DNA from: Vogesella aquatica
GTDB taxonomy: Bacteria > Pseudomonadota > Gammaproteobacteria > Burkholderiales > Chromobacteriaceae
DNA: 64,000 bases
Assembly: GCF_028548455.1 (NCBI RefSeq)
Contig: NZ_JAQQLF010000008.1
Span: 1 to 64,000, forward strand
Direction: 5' to 3'
The notes beneath the pieces were generated by a model. The model saw nothing but the letters and a program-made list of their open reading frames with translations. It was not told the origin of the DNA and made no database searches. Numbering within the stretch: position 1 is the stretch's first letter; every line of letters begins with the position of its first letter. The position numbers and the translations under genes were made by a program. Below, piece after piece: positions 52,022 to 61,179 of the stretch.

Positions 52022-52996
52022 TCAGGCGTTGATGGTTTCTGCGTGATGGCAGGCCACTTCTCGCCCCAGCAAGGTGCGCAGCTGCGGTACGTCCTGGCTG
52101 CACTGCGCGCTGGCGTACGGGCAGCGCTTGTGGAAAGCGCAGCCGGTAGGCGGGTTCAGCGGGCTGGGCAACTCGCCCTGGATCTTGATCTTCACGCGGC
52201 GGTCTTCCTCGTGAATCGACGGCGTGGCCGACAGCAGCGCTTGCGTGTACGGGTGCAGCGGCTTGTCGTAGATCACCTCTTTGGTACCTACTTCTACCGC
52301 ACGGCCCAGGTACATCACCATCAGGTCGTCGGCCACGTGCTCCACCACCGCCAGGTTGTGCGAGATGAACACGTAGGCGGTGTTGAACTCGTCCTGCAGG
52401 TCCATGAACAGGTTCAGCACCTGCGCCTGGATGGACACGTCCAGCGCCGAGGTCGGCTCGTCGGCCACCACGATTTGCGGCTGCAGCATCATGGCGCGCG
52501 CAATGGCGATACGCTGGCGCTGGCCACCGGAGAACATGTGCGGGTAGCGGTAGTAGTGCTCGGGGCGCAGGCCGACGCGTTTCATCATGGCGCGCACTTT
52601 TTCCTCGCGCTCTTTGGCGCTCAGATTGGTGTTGATCAGCAGCGGCTCGCCCAGCTGGTCGCCGATTTTCTGGCGCGGGTTCAGCGAAGCGTACGGGTTC
52701 TGGAACACCATCTGCACCTTGCTGCGCAGGGCCTTGAGCTCGGCTTTGCTGGCCTTGGCAATATCGACGCCTTCCAGTACCAGCGAGCCGGCAGTAGGCG
52801 CTTCGATTAGCGTGAGCTGGCGTGCCAGCGTGGACTTGCCGCAGCCGGACTCGCCCACTACGGCCAGCGTTTTGCCGGCTTTCAGCTCGAACGACACGCC
52901 GTTCAGCGCCTTGACCATGGCTTTTGGCTTCAAAAAGCCTTGCGAGACTTCGTAGTGACGGGTCAGGTCGCGAGCCTGCATGACGGTATGGCTCAT
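52022..52996 (-). CDS. dppF: Dipeptide ABC transporter ATP-binding protein DppF
   Basis: A 324-residue ATPase subunit of the dipeptide (or oligopeptide) importer. Walker [18 protein letters not shown]-loop [16 protein letters not shown] signature [15 protein letters not shown], Walker [14 protein letters not shown]-loop VFISHN. The C-terminal oligopeptide-type extension has the Cys cluster [15 protein letters not shown]. It is last in the operon and overlaps dppD by four bases (ATGA). Confidence 0.95.
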   Translation of the reverse strand: MSHTVMQARDLTRHYEVSQGFLKPKAMVKALNGVSFELKAGKTLAVVGESGCGKSTLARQLTLIEAPTAGSLVLEGVDIAKASKAELKALRSKVQMVFQNPYASLNPRQKIGDQLGEPLLINTNLSAKEREEKVRAMMKRVGLRPEHYYRYPHMFSGGQRQRIAIARAMMLQPQIVVADEPTSALDVSIQAQVLNLFMDLQDEFNTAYVFISHNLAVVEHVADDLMVMYLGRAVEVGTKEVIYDKPLHPYTQALLSATPSIHEEDRRVKIKIQGELPSPLNPPTGCAFHKRCPYASAQCSQDVPQLRTLLGREVACHHAETINA

Positions 52997-53967
52997 GAGG
53001 CCTCCTTATCGAACAGCGGGTAGAAGCAACGCACGGCGCCGTGCTGGTGCGGGGTAATGGCCGGGCGCTCGTCACGGCAGCGCGGCTGCACGTGCGGGCA
53101 GCGCGGGCTCAGCAGGCAGCCTTTGGGGCGGTCGTACTGGCCGGGCACGATGCCGGGCAACGTAGACAGGCGATGCGCGCCTTTGCTGTGCTCGGGGATG
53201 GACGACAGCAGTGCCTGGGTGTACGGGTGTACCGGCCGGCGGAACAGCTGCGGCACCACGCCTTCCTCGGCTACCTGGCCGGCGTACATCACCGCCACGC
53301 GGTGCGCTACCTCGGCGATCACTGCCAGATCGTGGGTGATCATCAGCAGCGCCATATTGCGCTCTTTTTGCAGGTTCACCAGCAGGTCCATGATCTGGGC
53401 CTGGATGGTCACGTCCAGCGCGGTAGTCGGCTCGTCGGCGATCAGCAGCTTGGGGTTACAGGCCAGTGCCACGGCAATCATCACACGCTGGCTCATACCG
53501 CCGGACAGCTGGTGCGGGTAGGCTTCCAGCCGGCTCTTGGGCGCCGGGATTTCTACCAGCTCCATCAGCTCCAGCGCGCGGGCTTTCAGCTCGGCGCCAC
53601 GCAGGCCCTGGTGGACTTTCAGCACCTCCATGATCTGGTAACCCACGGTGTAGCTGGGGTTGAGCGAGGTCATCGGGTCCTGGAAGATCATGGCGATGTC
53701 TTTGCCCACGATCTTGCGGCGCTCTCTGGCGCTGATGGTGAGCAGGTTTTTGCCGTCGAACTCCAGCTGGTCGGCCACGATGCGGCCCTGCCCTTCCAAC
53801 AGGCCCATCATGGCCATCATGGTCACCGACTTGCCCGAGCCGGACTCGCCGACGATGCCCACGATCTCGCCCTGGTTGACGGTCAGGTCCAGGCCTTCTA
53901 CTGCACGGAAAGGGTTGGCCGCATTGCCAAACTCTACCGACAGGTTCTTGATTTGCAACAGACTCAT
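52993..53967 (-). CDS. dppD: Dipeptide ABC transporter ATP-binding protein DppD
   Basis: A 324-residue ATPase that pairs with DppF to power peptide import. Walker [20 protein letters not shown]-loop [17 protein letters not shown], signature [16 protein letters not shown] (a DppD/OppD-type variant with GGMSQR), Walker [13 protein letters not shown] and H-loop LMITHDLAV. The C-terminal extension ends with the Cys-containing [15 protein letters not shown]. dppC lies 9 bases upstream. Confidence 0.95.
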   Translation of the reverse strand: MSLLQIKNLSVEFGNAANPFRAVEGLDLTVNQGEIVGIVGESGSGKSVTMMAMMGLLEGQGRIVADQLEFDGKNLLTISARERRKIVGKDIAMIFQDPMTSLNPSYTVGYQIMEVLKVHQGLRGAELKARALELMELVEIPAPKSRLEAYPHQLSGGMSQRVMIAVALACNPKLLIADEPTTALDVTIQAQIMDLLVNLQKERNMALLMITHDLAVIAEVAHRVAVMYAGQVAEEGVVPQLFRRPVHPYTQALLSSIPEHSKGAHRLSTLPGIVPGQYDRPKGCLLSPRCPHVQPRCRDERPAITPHQHGAVRCFYPLFDKEAS

Positions 53968-53976
53968 GATTTCCCC

Positions 53977-54900
53977 TTACGCCGCGCGCTTCATTTTCGG
54001 GTCCAGCGCGTCACGCAGGCCATCACCCATCAGGTTGATCGACAGCACGGCCAGCAGAATGGTGAGGCCAGGCATCAGCACTACCCACCAGGCGCTGGTC
54101 ATGTAATCACGCGCGCTGGACAGCATGGTGCCCCACTCCGGGGTAGGCGGCTGTACGCCCATGCCCAAAAAGCCCAGTGCCGAGATTTCCAGAATGGCAG
54201 CAGAGAAGCTCATGGTGGCGTGCACGATCAGCGGTGCCATGCAGTTGGGCAGCACGGTAACGAACATCAGGCGCAGCAGGCCGGCACCGGATACCCGGGC
54301 AGCGGTCACGTAGTCGCGGTTCAGCTCGGTCATGGCCGAGGCGCGCGTCAGGCGTACATAGCCTGGCAGGCCCACAACAGCAATGGCGATCATGGCGTTA
54401 ACCAGGCCAGGCCCCAGAATGGCCATGATGGCGATGGCCAGCAGCAGCGATGGCAGCGCCATCATGATGTCCATCAGGCGCATGATCAGGCCGCCCATCA
54501 CTTTGGGGAAAAATGCGGCCAACAGGCCCAGGATCACGCCTGGCACCAGCGACAGCAATACCGAGATCAGGCTGATCAGCAGCGACATCTGCGCGCCGTG
54601 GAACAGGCGCGCCATGATGTCACGGCCCAGCTCGTCGGTACCCAGCAGGAACTGGCTGCTGCCACCCTGCGCCCACGATGGCGGGGTCAGCAGGTGGTCG
54701 CGGTACTGCTCCAGCGGGTCGTGCGGCGAAATCAGGCCGGCAAACAGTGCACAGAACAGCACGATGGACATAAAGACCAGGCCGGCTACCGCGCCTTTGT
54801 TCTGGCTGAAGCTTTGCCAGAACTCCTTGAATGGCGACGGGTAGGTCAGTGCCGGGTCATCGTTGGCCGCAAGCTGCGGCGATGTATTCACATTAGCCAT
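53977..54900 (-). CDS. dppC: Dipeptide ABC transporter permease DppC
   Basis: A 307-residue inner-membrane permease. The N-terminal helix AGLVFMSIVLFCALFAGLIS follows a soluble start, with SPHDPLEQ and LGTDELGRDIMARLFHGAQM typical of DppC/OppC. The EAA loop is VRLTRASAMTELNRDYVTAARVSGAG, which docks to the ATPases. Six helices are predicted in total. It is 12 bases after dppB and forms the channel with it. Confidence 0.94.
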   Translation of the reverse strand: MANVNTSPQLAANDDPALTYPSPFKEFWQSFSQNKGAVAGLVFMSIVLFCALFAGLISPHDPLEQYRDHLLTPPSWAQGGSSQFLLGTDELGRDIMARLFHGAQMSLLISLISVLLSLVPGVILGLLAAFFPKVMGGLIMRLMDIMMALPSLLLAIAIMAILGPGLVNAMIAIAVVGLPGYVRLTRASAMTELNRDYVTAARVSGAGLLRLMFVTVLPNCMAPLIVHATMSFSAAILEISALGFLGMGVQPPTPEWGTMLSSARDYMTSAWWVVLMPGLTILLAVLSINLMGDGLRDALDPKMKRAA

Positions 54901-54912
54901 GTTTCTACCTGC

Positions 54913-55941
54913 TTATTTGGCGTGACGGATGCGCGGGTTGGCGATGCCGTACAGGATGTCGACGACGAAGTTGGTGAGAATCACCAGCGTGGCCACAATC
55001 AGGATGCCGTTTTGCACCACCGGGTAATCGCGGCGGCCAATCGCTTCGATCAGCCATTTGCCGATGCCGGGCCAGGAGAAGATGGTTTCGGTCAGCACCG
55101 CGCCACCCATCAGCGTGCCCACTTGCAGGCCGATCACGGTCAGTACCGGAATCAGCGCATTGCGCAGGGTATGGATGAAGATCACGCGGGCCGGCGACAG
55201 GCCTTTGGCACGGGCGGTACGCACGTAGTCTTCGCGCAGTACTTCCAGCATGGACGAGCGCGTCATCCGGGCGATAGTGGCCAGCGGGATGGTACCCAGC
55301 ACCACGGTCGGCAGAATCAGGTGCATCACGGCGTCCTTGAAGGCGCCGGCGTTGATATCCGGGTCGGCCAGCTGGGCACGCCATGCGTCGATCAGCATGA
55401 AGCCGGTTTGCGGCTGCACGTCGAACATCAGGTCGATGCGGCCCGATACCGGGGTCCAGCCCAGGAATACCGAGAAGAACATCACCGCCAGCAAGCCCCA
55501 TACGAAGATAGGCATGGAAAAGCCGGTAAGCGACAAGCCCATCACGCCATGGTCAAACATGGAGCCACGCTTGATGGCGGCTACCACACCGGCCAGCAGG
55601 CCAAAGACGGTGGCAAACACCAGCGCGCACAGCGCGAGCTCTAGCGTAGCAGGAAACAGGGTGGTGAATTCTTTCCACACGCTTTCCTGTGTCTTGAGCG
55701 ATGCGCCCAGATCACCATGGAACAGCTTGGAAACATAGTCGAAGTACTGCACGTACAGCGGCTGGTCCAGGCCCAGGCGCTTCATGGCCGCGGCGTGCAT
55801 GACCGGGTCCAGCGTGCGCTCGCCTACCATGACTTCGATGGGGTCACCAGGAATCATGCGGATAAGCGCAAAAGTAATCAGCGTAATGCCGAAGAAGGTG
55901 GGGATCAGTACACCCAGCCTGCGCAGAATGAATGAAAACAT
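54913..55941 (-). CDS. dppB: Dipeptide ABC transporter permease DppB
   Basis: A 342-residue inner-membrane permease that starts MFSFILRRLGVLIPTFFGIT, the standard DppB/OppB N-terminus. RMIPGDPIEVMVGER and LYVQYFDYVSKLFHGDLGAS precede five further helices; the EAA motif is MTRSSMLEVLREDYVRTARAKGL and the C-terminus has SWPGIGKWLIEAIGRRDYPVVQ. The ATG at 55941 gives this N-terminus; the frame is open to 56073. It follows dppA after a 323-base gap, unusually wide for this operon. Confidence 0.94.
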   Translation of the reverse strand: MFSFILRRLGVLIPTFFGITLITFALIRMIPGDPIEVMVGERTLDPVMHAAAMKRLGLDQPLYVQYFDYVSKLFHGDLGASLKTQESVWKEFTTLFPATLELALCALVFATVFGLLAGVVAAIKRGSMFDHGVMGLSLTGFSMPIFVWGLLAVMFFSVFLGWTPVSGRIDLMFDVQPQTGFMLIDAWRAQLADPDINAGAFKDAVMHLILPTVVLGTIPLATIARMTRSSMLEVLREDYVRTARAKGLSPARVIFIHTLRNALIPVLTVIGLQVGTLMGGAVLTETIFSWPGIGKWLIEAIGRRDYPVVQNGILIVATLVILTNFVVDILYGIANPRIRHAK

Positions 55942-56135
55942 GTTGAATGAGTCTCCCGTGCATGCCCTTGTGAGGCACGACGTGTACAGCCAGAAAACGC
56001 AGACAAACGGGAAACTATCAGGGGAAACAGCAGAAGGGAGGGGTGCCGGGCAGCTTGCAACTGAACCACCCACCTATACCAGCAACAAGGCCGCCACGGC
56101 AGAGCGCACTTTAGCCATGCCCTGCCCTTGCCACC

Positions 56136-56149
56136 TTGATACAGATCAA
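56136..56149. promoter_or_regulatory. Perfect FNR/ANR-type binding site in the dppA-dppB gap
   Basis: TTGATACAGATCAA matches the FNR/ANR consensus TTGAT-N4-ATCAA at all ten fixed bases. By base composition such a site is expected about 0.01 times in this window. An oxygen-sensing regulator could therefore act on dppBCDF. Function is not shown. Confidence 0.5.
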
Positions 56150-56209
56150 CCCACCATAACTAACCGGCTCGATAGTTTCCGTTTGCATAAACGGCCCGCC
56201 AATGAGCAA

Positions 56210-56233
56210 ACAAGGAGGCCGAAGCCTCCTTGT
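56210..56233 (-). terminator. Terminator-like hairpin after dppA
   Basis: ACAAGGAGGC, loop CGAA, GCCTCCTTGT lies 31 bases after the dppA stop. The minus-strand continuation TTTGCTC gives a short T run. In dpp/opp-type operons such a hairpin lowers expression of the membrane genes relative to the abundant binding protein. Confidence 0.65.
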
Positions 56234-56264
56234 CCTGACAGGGGCCTAAGCCCCGCTTATCAGC

Positions 56265-57857
56265 TTACTTGACGCTAACACCGGCAAAGGAATAGTCGCC
56301 GAACGGGCTGATCTTGAAGCCGTTCACTTCTTTGCGCATCGGCTGGTTCACAGTCGAGTGGGCGATGGTGGACCATGGCAGATCTTTCTTGAAGATCTCC
56401 TGGGCTTTCTGGTACAGCGCAGTACGCTCTTTCAGGTCGGTGCTCTTGCGTGCTTTCAGCACGGCAGCATCGAAGTCCTTGTTGCAGTAACGCGCGTAGT
56501 TGGAACCGCCCACTGCTTCGCAGGTCAGCAGCACGCCCAGGAAGTTGTCCGGGCTGGCGTAGTCGCCGGTCCAGCCGATCAGGCCGGTGTCGTGCTCGCC
56601 GTTTTTCATGCGCTTCAGGTACTCGCCCCACTCGTAGGTGGTGATCTTGGCTTTCACGCCGATTTTGGCCCAGTCGGACTGGATCATTTCGGCCATCAGC
56701 TTGGCATTCGGGTTGTACGGGCGTTGTACCGGCATGGCCCACAGGGTGATTTCAAAGCCGTTCGGGTAGCCGGCTTTGGCCAGCAGGGCTTTGGCCTTGG
56801 CTACGTCTACCGCAGGGTTACGCAGCTTGTTGTTGTACGACCACAGCGAAGCCGGGAACGGGTTGGCCGCTTCCTGGCCCTGGCCTTGGTATACCGCATC
56901 GATGATGGCTTTGCGGTTGATGGCCATGTCCAGTGCCTGACGCACTTCCAGCTTCTTGAACAGTGGCTTCTCGGTGTTGTACGACAGGTAGCCGATGTTG
57001 AAGCCTGGGGCGGTGGTCACTTTCAGCGCCGGGTCGGTTTTCATGCCGGCCAGGTCTTGTGGCTTCGGATAGGACATGATGTGGCACTCGCCTGCTTTCA
57101 GCTTCTGGGCGCGTACCGAGGCGTCGGTGGTGATGGCGAAAATCAGGTTATCAACTTGAACGTCGCCTTTTTTCCAGTACTGCTTGTTGGCCTTGTAACG
57201 GATCTGGGCGTCTTTCTGGTAACGCACCAGAATGAACGGGCCGGTACCGACTGGCTGCTGGTTGATCTGGGCAGCTTTGCCTTCTTTCAGCAACTTGTCG
57301 GCGTACTCGGCAGACTGGATGGACGCAAACGGCATGGCTACCTTGGCCAGCAGGTCGGCATCCGGGTCTTTCAGGGTGAATTTGACGGTGTTGGCGTCAA
57401 CTTTCTCTACCTTCACGATGTTGGCGTCCAGGCCGGTATCGGAAGCGTACGGGAATTCAACCGGGTAGGCTTTGTTGAACGGGTGGTTCTTGTCAATCAT
57501 GCGGCTGAAGCTGAACACCACGTCGTCAGCGGTGAAATCACGGCCAGGCGTGAAGTACTCGGTAGTGTGGAACTTCACACCCTTGCGCAGCTTGAAGGTG
57601 TATTCCTTGCCGTCGGCAGACACGGTCCAGGACTCGGCCAGGCCTGGGATGGTCTTGGTAGAGCCTTTTTCGAATTCAACCAGACGGTTGAACATGGCGT
57701 GGCCAGCAGCATCAAATGTGGAACCTCCGGTGTACTGTGCCGAATCAAAGCCTTCCGGGCTGGCTTCGGAGCAGTAAATCAGGGTGCCGGCAGCGTTGGC
57801 GGCGGTAGCCACGGCGGTCAGGCCGGCGGCAAACAGCAAATGTTTGGCAACTCGCAT
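56265..57857 (-). CDS. dppA: Dipeptide-binding periplasmic protein DppA
   Basis: A 530-residue substrate-binding protein (SBP family 5) with a cleaved signal peptide (LLFAAGLTAVATAANA, cut near 22). Mature start AGTLIYCSEASPEGFDSAQY is typical of DppA. The segments TFKLRKGVKFHTTEYFTPGR, FTADDVVFSFSRMID, VGTGPFILVRYQKDAQIRY and the C-terminal TLWAMPVQRPYNPNAKLMAE follow the family. It captures dipeptides, and in some bacteria heme or 5-aminolevulinate, for DppBCDF. It is first in the operon, with a divergent LysR regulator upstream. Confidence 0.95.
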   Translation of the reverse strand: MRVAKHLLFAAGLTAVATAANAAGTLIYCSEASPEGFDSAQYTGGSTFDAAGHAMFNRLVEFEKGSTKTIPGLAESWTVSADGKEYTFKLRKGVKFHTTEYFTPGRDFTADDVVFSFSRMIDKNHPFNKAYPVEFPYASDTGLDANIVKVEKVDANTVKFTLKDPDADLLAKVAMPFASIQSAEYADKLLKEGKAAQINQQPVGTGPFILVRYQKDAQIRYKANKQYWKKGDVQVDNLIFAITTDASVRAQKLKAGECHIMSYPKPQDLAGMKTDPALKVTTAPGFNIGYLSYNTEKPLFKKLEVRQALDMAINRKAIIDAVYQGQGQEAANPFPASLWSYNNKLRNPAVDVAKAKALLAKAGYPNGFEITLWAMPVQRPYNPNAKLMAEMIQSDWAKIGVKAKITTYEWGEYLKRMKNGEHDTGLIGWTGDYASPDNFLGVLLTCEAVGGSNYARYCNKDFDAAVLKARKSTDLKERTALYQKAQEIFKKDLPWSTIAHSTVNQPMRKEVNGFKISPFGDYSFAGVSVK

Positions 57858-58069
57858 GGTTTCTCTATTCCCTATTTCTACTTTGATGGAAGTGATGCTT
57901 GGGCATCGCACGTCATGACAATGCAAACGCCGTGCCGGTTTATTGTTAGCCCCCGGCGTATACATTATGCAAGGCAATAAAACGCCAACAAGGCTTGCTT
58001 GTTATTTTTCACTACAAAACCAGGAACTGGCAGCGCGCTTGTTGTGTTTTTGGCGCTTTATTGATGCAA

Positions 58070-58092
58070 AACACGTTTATACGTAGCGTGTT
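58070..58092. promoter_or_regulatory. LysR-type dyad AACACG-N11-CGTGTT
   Basis: Perfect 6-bp arms (58070-58075 and 58087-58092) with an 11-base spacer, extendable outward with mismatches (CAAAACACG and CGTGTTGTTG). It lies about 200 bases from each of the divergent genes dppA and lysR and is a candidate operator. Confidence 0.45.
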
Positions 58093-58205
58093 GTTGCACC
58101 AAGTGTAGACAGACTGCAGCTCAGGCTGTCGGACAGTGTTCCTGCCCGATCGCGGCTGAGTATTTCACAGCATGGATATCACATCCACTGAGGAAAATTG
58201 ATGTT

Positions 58206-58224
58206 CTATGTGATTTTGTTATAG
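58206..58224. promoter_or_regulatory. LysR-type T-N11-A site CTAT-N11-ATAG
   Basis: The dyad CTAT (58206-58209), 11 bases, ATAG (58221-58224) has the classic LysR spacing and is 50 bases upstream of the LysR start, a position suited to autoregulation. Confidence 0.45.
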
Positions 58225-58274
58225 GCTGAACATCTATTGCCATTCGCGGCCAACCCTCACCCGCCCAAATAAAA

Positions 58275-59201
58275 ATGATTCGTTTTAGACAGATAGAGGC
58301 ATTTCGTTGCCTGATGAGCTGTGGTACCACGGTAGCGGCCGCGCGGCGCATGCACATCACCCAGCCCGCCATCAGCCGGCTGATCGCCGATCTGGAAGAC
58401 GACCTGGGTTTTCGGCTGTTCAACCGTGCCAAAGGCCGGCTGGAGCCCACCACCGCCGCCATACGCTTCCAACGCGCGGTAGAGGAAAACTTTCTGGGGC
58501 TGGAGCGCCTGCGGCAAGCCGCAGAAACCATCCGCGCCGAGGAAAACGAAGGCCTGGCCATTGCCTGCATGCCGGTACTGTCCACCAGCCTGCTACCGCA
58601 AATCCTGAACGAATTTTTCAAGCTGCGGCCGGATGTACCGGTGCGCATCGACACGGTCGGCAATGCCGAAGTCACGGTCAAACTGCAAGACCTGAAAGTC
58701 GACGTGGCCATCAGCCTGGCGTTTCCCGCCATTGCAGGCATCGAGGTAGAGCCGCTGCTGGAAGCCGACGTGCTGTGCGCGCTGCCGGCCGGCCACCCGC
58801 TGGCCGAGCGCGACTTCATCACCCCGCAGGACCTGGCCAATGAGACCGTCATTGGCTGGATGCCCAACTATCCGCTGAGCCAGAACCAGGAACAAAAGTA
58901 TTTTGGCCACGCCGGGGTGTATCCGCGTTACAACATTCGTACCCACACCTCGCACACACGCTACGCCATGGTGGCCAACGGCTTTGGCGTGTCCATCGTA
59001 GAGCCCTTTGCCTCTGACTTCTGGGAAACCCAGGGTGTGGTCACCCGCCCGTTCCTGACCCCGGCCAAGCACGAATACGTGATTGCCTACCCGTCCAGTG
59101 GTAGCCGCTCGGCCATTTTGCAGGACTTCCGCCTGGCTACCCTGCGGGTGGTCAACGACCCGGCGCTGGTGCCATGGGGCCGTGCGCTGACACAGGAATA
59201 G
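58275..59201 (+). CDS. LysR-family transcriptional regulator
   Basis: A 308-residue activator/repressor. The N-terminal winged helix (1-65) has QIEAFRCLMSCGTTVAAARR and MHITQPAISRLIADLEDDLG, then FRLFNRAKGRLEPT. The effector domain (about 90-295) has two alpha/beta subdomains with GLAIACMPVLSTSLLPQILN. It resembles regulators of opine and amino-acid use (OccR/NocR group) as I recall them. Divergent from dppA across 417 bases with two T-N11-A dyads, it likely controls dpp. The start AAAAATG has a poor ribosome site. Confidence 0.88.
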   Translation: MIRFRQIEAFRCLMSCGTTVAAARRMHITQPAISRLIADLEDDLGFRLFNRAKGRLEPTTAAIRFQRAVEENFLGLERLRQAAETIRAEENEGLAIACMPVLSTSLLPQILNEFFKLRPDVPVRIDTVGNAEVTVKLQDLKVDVAISLAFPAIAGIEVEPLLEADVLCALPAGHPLAERDFITPQDLANETVIGWMPNYPLSQNQEQKYFGHAGVYPRYNIRTHTSHTRYAMVANGFGVSIVEPFASDFWETQGVVTRPFLTPAKHEYVIAYPSSGSRSAILQDFRLATLRVVNDPALVPWGRALTQE

Positions 59202-59227
59202 AAAAAGGCGCCATAAGGCGCCTTTTT
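59202..59227. terminator. Bidirectional terminator between LysR and FabH-like genes
   Basis: AAAAAGGCGCC, loop ATAA, GGCGCCTTTTT is a perfect stem with a T run on the right and, by symmetry, on the left. It ends both convergent transcripts. A single TGCGGCCAAC word (59234-59243) lies beside it. Confidence 0.88.
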
Positions 59228-59245
59228 GCGTTTTGCGGCCAACGT

Positions 59246-60367
59246 TTAACGCTTGCGCAGGATCACCGAGCCTACCGAGTAGCCGGCGCCGAACGACGAC
59301 AGCACGCCGATATCGCCGCTTTGCAGGTCGGCGTGGTGCAGGTGCAGGGCAATCACGCTACCGGCCGAGCTGGTATTGGCGTAGCTGTCCAGAATCACCG
59401 GCGCTTCGCTGCCTTCGGCGTCGCGGCCCAGCACGCGGCGGGCGATCAGCTGGTTCATCGACAGGTTGGCCTGGTGCAGCCAGAAGCGCTTCACGCCTTG
59501 TGGCTCGATGCCGTTAGCGTGCAGGTGCGCCACGATGTGCTCGCCTACCATCGGGCACACTTCCTTGAATACCTTGCGGCCTTGCTGCACGAACAGCTTG
59601 TCCAGCTGGCCGATGCCGCTTTCGTCGCAACGGTTCAGGAAGCCGAAGTTGTTGCGGATGTTATTGGAGAACACGGTGGCCAGCTTGCAGCTCACCACAT
59701 CGAATACGTTGGCCGCAGTAGCGGTGTCGGCCGCTTCCAGCACCACGGCGGTGCAGGCATCGCCGAAGATGAAGTGGCTATCACGATCGCGGAAGTTCAG
59801 GTGGGCCGAGCAGATTTCCGGGTTCACCATCAGCACCGCGCGCGCCTGGCCGGCGGCGATGGCGTTGACGGCGGTCTGGATGCCGAAAGTCGCCGACGAG
59901 CAGGCCACGTTCATATCGAAAGCATAGCCATTGATGCCCAGTGCCTGCTGCACCTCGATGGACACTGCCGGGTACGGGCGCTGCATATTGGAGCAGGCCA
60001 CGATCACCATATCAATATCAGCGGCGGTCTTGCCGGCATTGGCCAGTGCCTCGGTAGCAGCGGCCACGGCCATCTCTGCCTGTACCGACAGCACGTCGTT
60101 GCTGCGCTCTGGCAGGTGCGGCGCCATGCGTGCTGGGTCGAGCACGCCGCTGGCGTTCATCAAGAAGCGCTGCTTGATGCCGGAGGCTTTTTCGATGAAC
60201 TCGGCGCTGGATTCGGCCAGGGCGGCCAACTCGCCACGGGCGATGGCATCCTGGTGTTCTTTATTGAATGCGGCAACGTAGCTATTAAAAGCCACCACAA
60301 GCTGCTCATTGCTCACCGCGTGCGGCGGGGTAAACAGGCCGGTACCGCTGATCACCACTTTATTCAT
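59246..60367 (-). CDS. Beta-ketoacyl-ACP synthase III family protein (FabH2-like)
   Basis: A 373-residue thiolase-fold condensing enzyme. The catalytic Cys is in FDMNVACSSATFGIQTA, the His in FWLHQANLSMNQLIARRV and the Asn in ILDSYANTSSAGSVIAL, and the N-terminus MNKVVISGTGLFTPPHAV is typical. It is about 55 residues longer than housekeeping FabH and has an insert near 30-65 (NKEHQDAIARGELAALAESS), as in the second FabH of several proteobacteria. No fab cluster is nearby. Likely it starts or adjusts a fatty acid, but the acyl partner is unknown. Confidence 0.88.
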   Translation of the reverse strand: MNKVVISGTGLFTPPHAVSNEQLVVAFNSYVAAFNKEHQDAIARGELAALAESSAEFIEKASGIKQRFLMNASGVLDPARMAPHLPERSNDVLSVQAEMAVAAATEALANAGKTAADIDMVIVACSNMQRPYPAVSIEVQQALGINGYAFDMNVACSSATFGIQTAVNAIAAGQARAVLMVNPEICSAHLNFRDRDSHFIFGDACTAVVLEAADTATAANVFDVVSCKLATVFSNNIRNNFGFLNRCDESGIGQLDKLFVQQGRKVFKEVCPMVGEHIVAHLHANGIEPQGVKRFWLHQANLSMNQLIARRVLGRDAEGSEAPVILDSYANTSSAGSVIALHLHHADLQSGDIGVLSSFGAGYSVGSVILRKR

Positions 60368-60669
60368 GGCTGTTCCTTCTGTCTGGGCAGCACGGCTGCC
60401 CGCAATTCAAACAAGTGTTTGCGCGAATCATACACCAAGGCCACCTGGCACGCCGGTTTTCACCTGCAGCCAGTGCCGCCATGCTGGCAAAAAACCCTGT
60501 CAAACTAGGTAAATACGGGTAAAATCGTTAGCTCTTTAGTGGGCGTGGCCCACTGTCTGCATACCACCGCTTTATTTGCTTTTACCCTGGAACTTCCTGC
60601 CGGCAATACTTGACCAAATTACTCGGGATTGAGTTATAATCCGGTCAACCACTCAGGGAGCCCACACAC
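60368..60669. other. 302-base gap before iscR with promoter and IscR-type site
   Basis: Upstream of the FabH-like gene and of the isc operon, on opposite strands. It holds the isc promoter (60606-60640) near its right end. The rest includes AAATACGGGTAAAATCG and no recognisable gene. Confidence 0.6.
60606..60640 (+). promoter_or_regulatory. isc operon promoter with IscR type 1-like site
   Basis: ATACTTGACCAAATTACTCG (60606-60625) resembles the IscR type 1 motif as I recall it (ATA..GAC..AAAT..GTC), the site where holo-IscR represses isc. It contains a -35 TTGACC (60610-60615), and a -10 TATAAT lies at 60635-60640, spacing 19. The start codon of iscR is 30 bases downstream. The site overlaps the promoter, as expected for repression by Fe-S loaded IscR. 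Confidence 0.75.
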
Positions 60670-61158
60670 ATGCGCTTAACCACCAAAGGCCGCTTTGCCG
60701 TCACCGCCATGCTGGACCTCGCCCTGCGCGAAGCCAATGGCCCCGTCACGCTGGCCGGTATCAGCGAACGCCAGGGTATCTCCCTGTCTTACCTGGAGCA
60801 GCTTTTCGGTAAACTGCGCCGCGCACAGCTGGTAGACAGTGTACGCGGCCCGGGCGGTGGCTACACCCTGGCCCGCACCATCGAAGAGATTTCTGTTGCC
60901 GATATTATTGTTGCCGTGGACGAACCCGTCGACGCCACCCAGTGCGCCGGCCGTGAAAACTGCCACGACAACCACCGCTGCATGACCCACGACCTGTGGA
61001 CTGACCTGAACGTGACCATCTTCGACTACCTGTCCAAGATCAGTCTGGCCAGCCTGGTGGTGAAGCAGCGCGCCAAAGAAACCACTGTAGTACAAGATCA
61101 AAGAACCCTGCGTCGCAACAGTACCTGTAGCGAGGCTGTCGCTGGCACCCCCTTGTAA
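60670..61158 (+). CDS. iscR: Iron-sulfur cluster regulator IscR
   Basis: A 162-residue Rrf2-family repressor that senses Fe-S supply. The winged helix has TTKGRFAVTAMLDLAL and ISLSYLEQLFGKLRRAQLV, RGPGGGYTLAR. The 2Fe-2S ligands are Cys92, Cys98, Cys104 and His107 in QCAGRENCHDNHRCMTHDLW. It heads the isc operon and, in E. coli, represses it when loaded with a cluster. A type 1-like site sits in its promoter. iscS follows after 21 bases. Confidence 0.96.
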   Translation: MRLTTKGRFAVTAMLDLALREANGPVTLAGISERQGISLSYLEQLFGKLRRAQLVDSVRGPGGGYTLARTIEEISVADIIVAVDEPVDATQCAGRENCHDNHRCMTHDLWTDLNVTIFDYLSKISLASLVVKQRAKETTVVQDQRTLRRNSTCSEAVAGTPL

Positions 61159-61179
61159 GCGACACCTGGAGAACCCGAT

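Larger units (their letters stand above)
55942..56264. other. 323-base dppA-dppB gap with hairpin and FNR-type site
   Basis: No gene is seen. It holds the terminator-like hairpin after dppA (56210-56233), a perfect TTGAT-N4-ATCAA box (56136-56149), a region with runs of A, and probably a promoter for dppBCDF. The box lies about 195 bases upstream of the dppB start. Confidence 0.6.
57858..58274. other. 417-base divergent control region between dppA and the LysR gene
   Basis: Holds the promoters of dppA and the LysR gene. Two dyads have 11-base spacers, the LysR T-N11-A geometry: AACACG-N11-CGTGTT at 58070-58092 and CTAT-N11-ATAG at 58206-58224. The region is AT-richer than its surroundings, with one GCGGCCAAC word (58246-58254). 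No small ORF stands out. Confidence 0.65.

Noticed and set aside
58121-58867. 248-codon minus-strand frame across the LysR gene
   Set aside because: Antisense shadow of a clear LysR gene. The Arg/Ser-rich translation is typical of an antisense frame.
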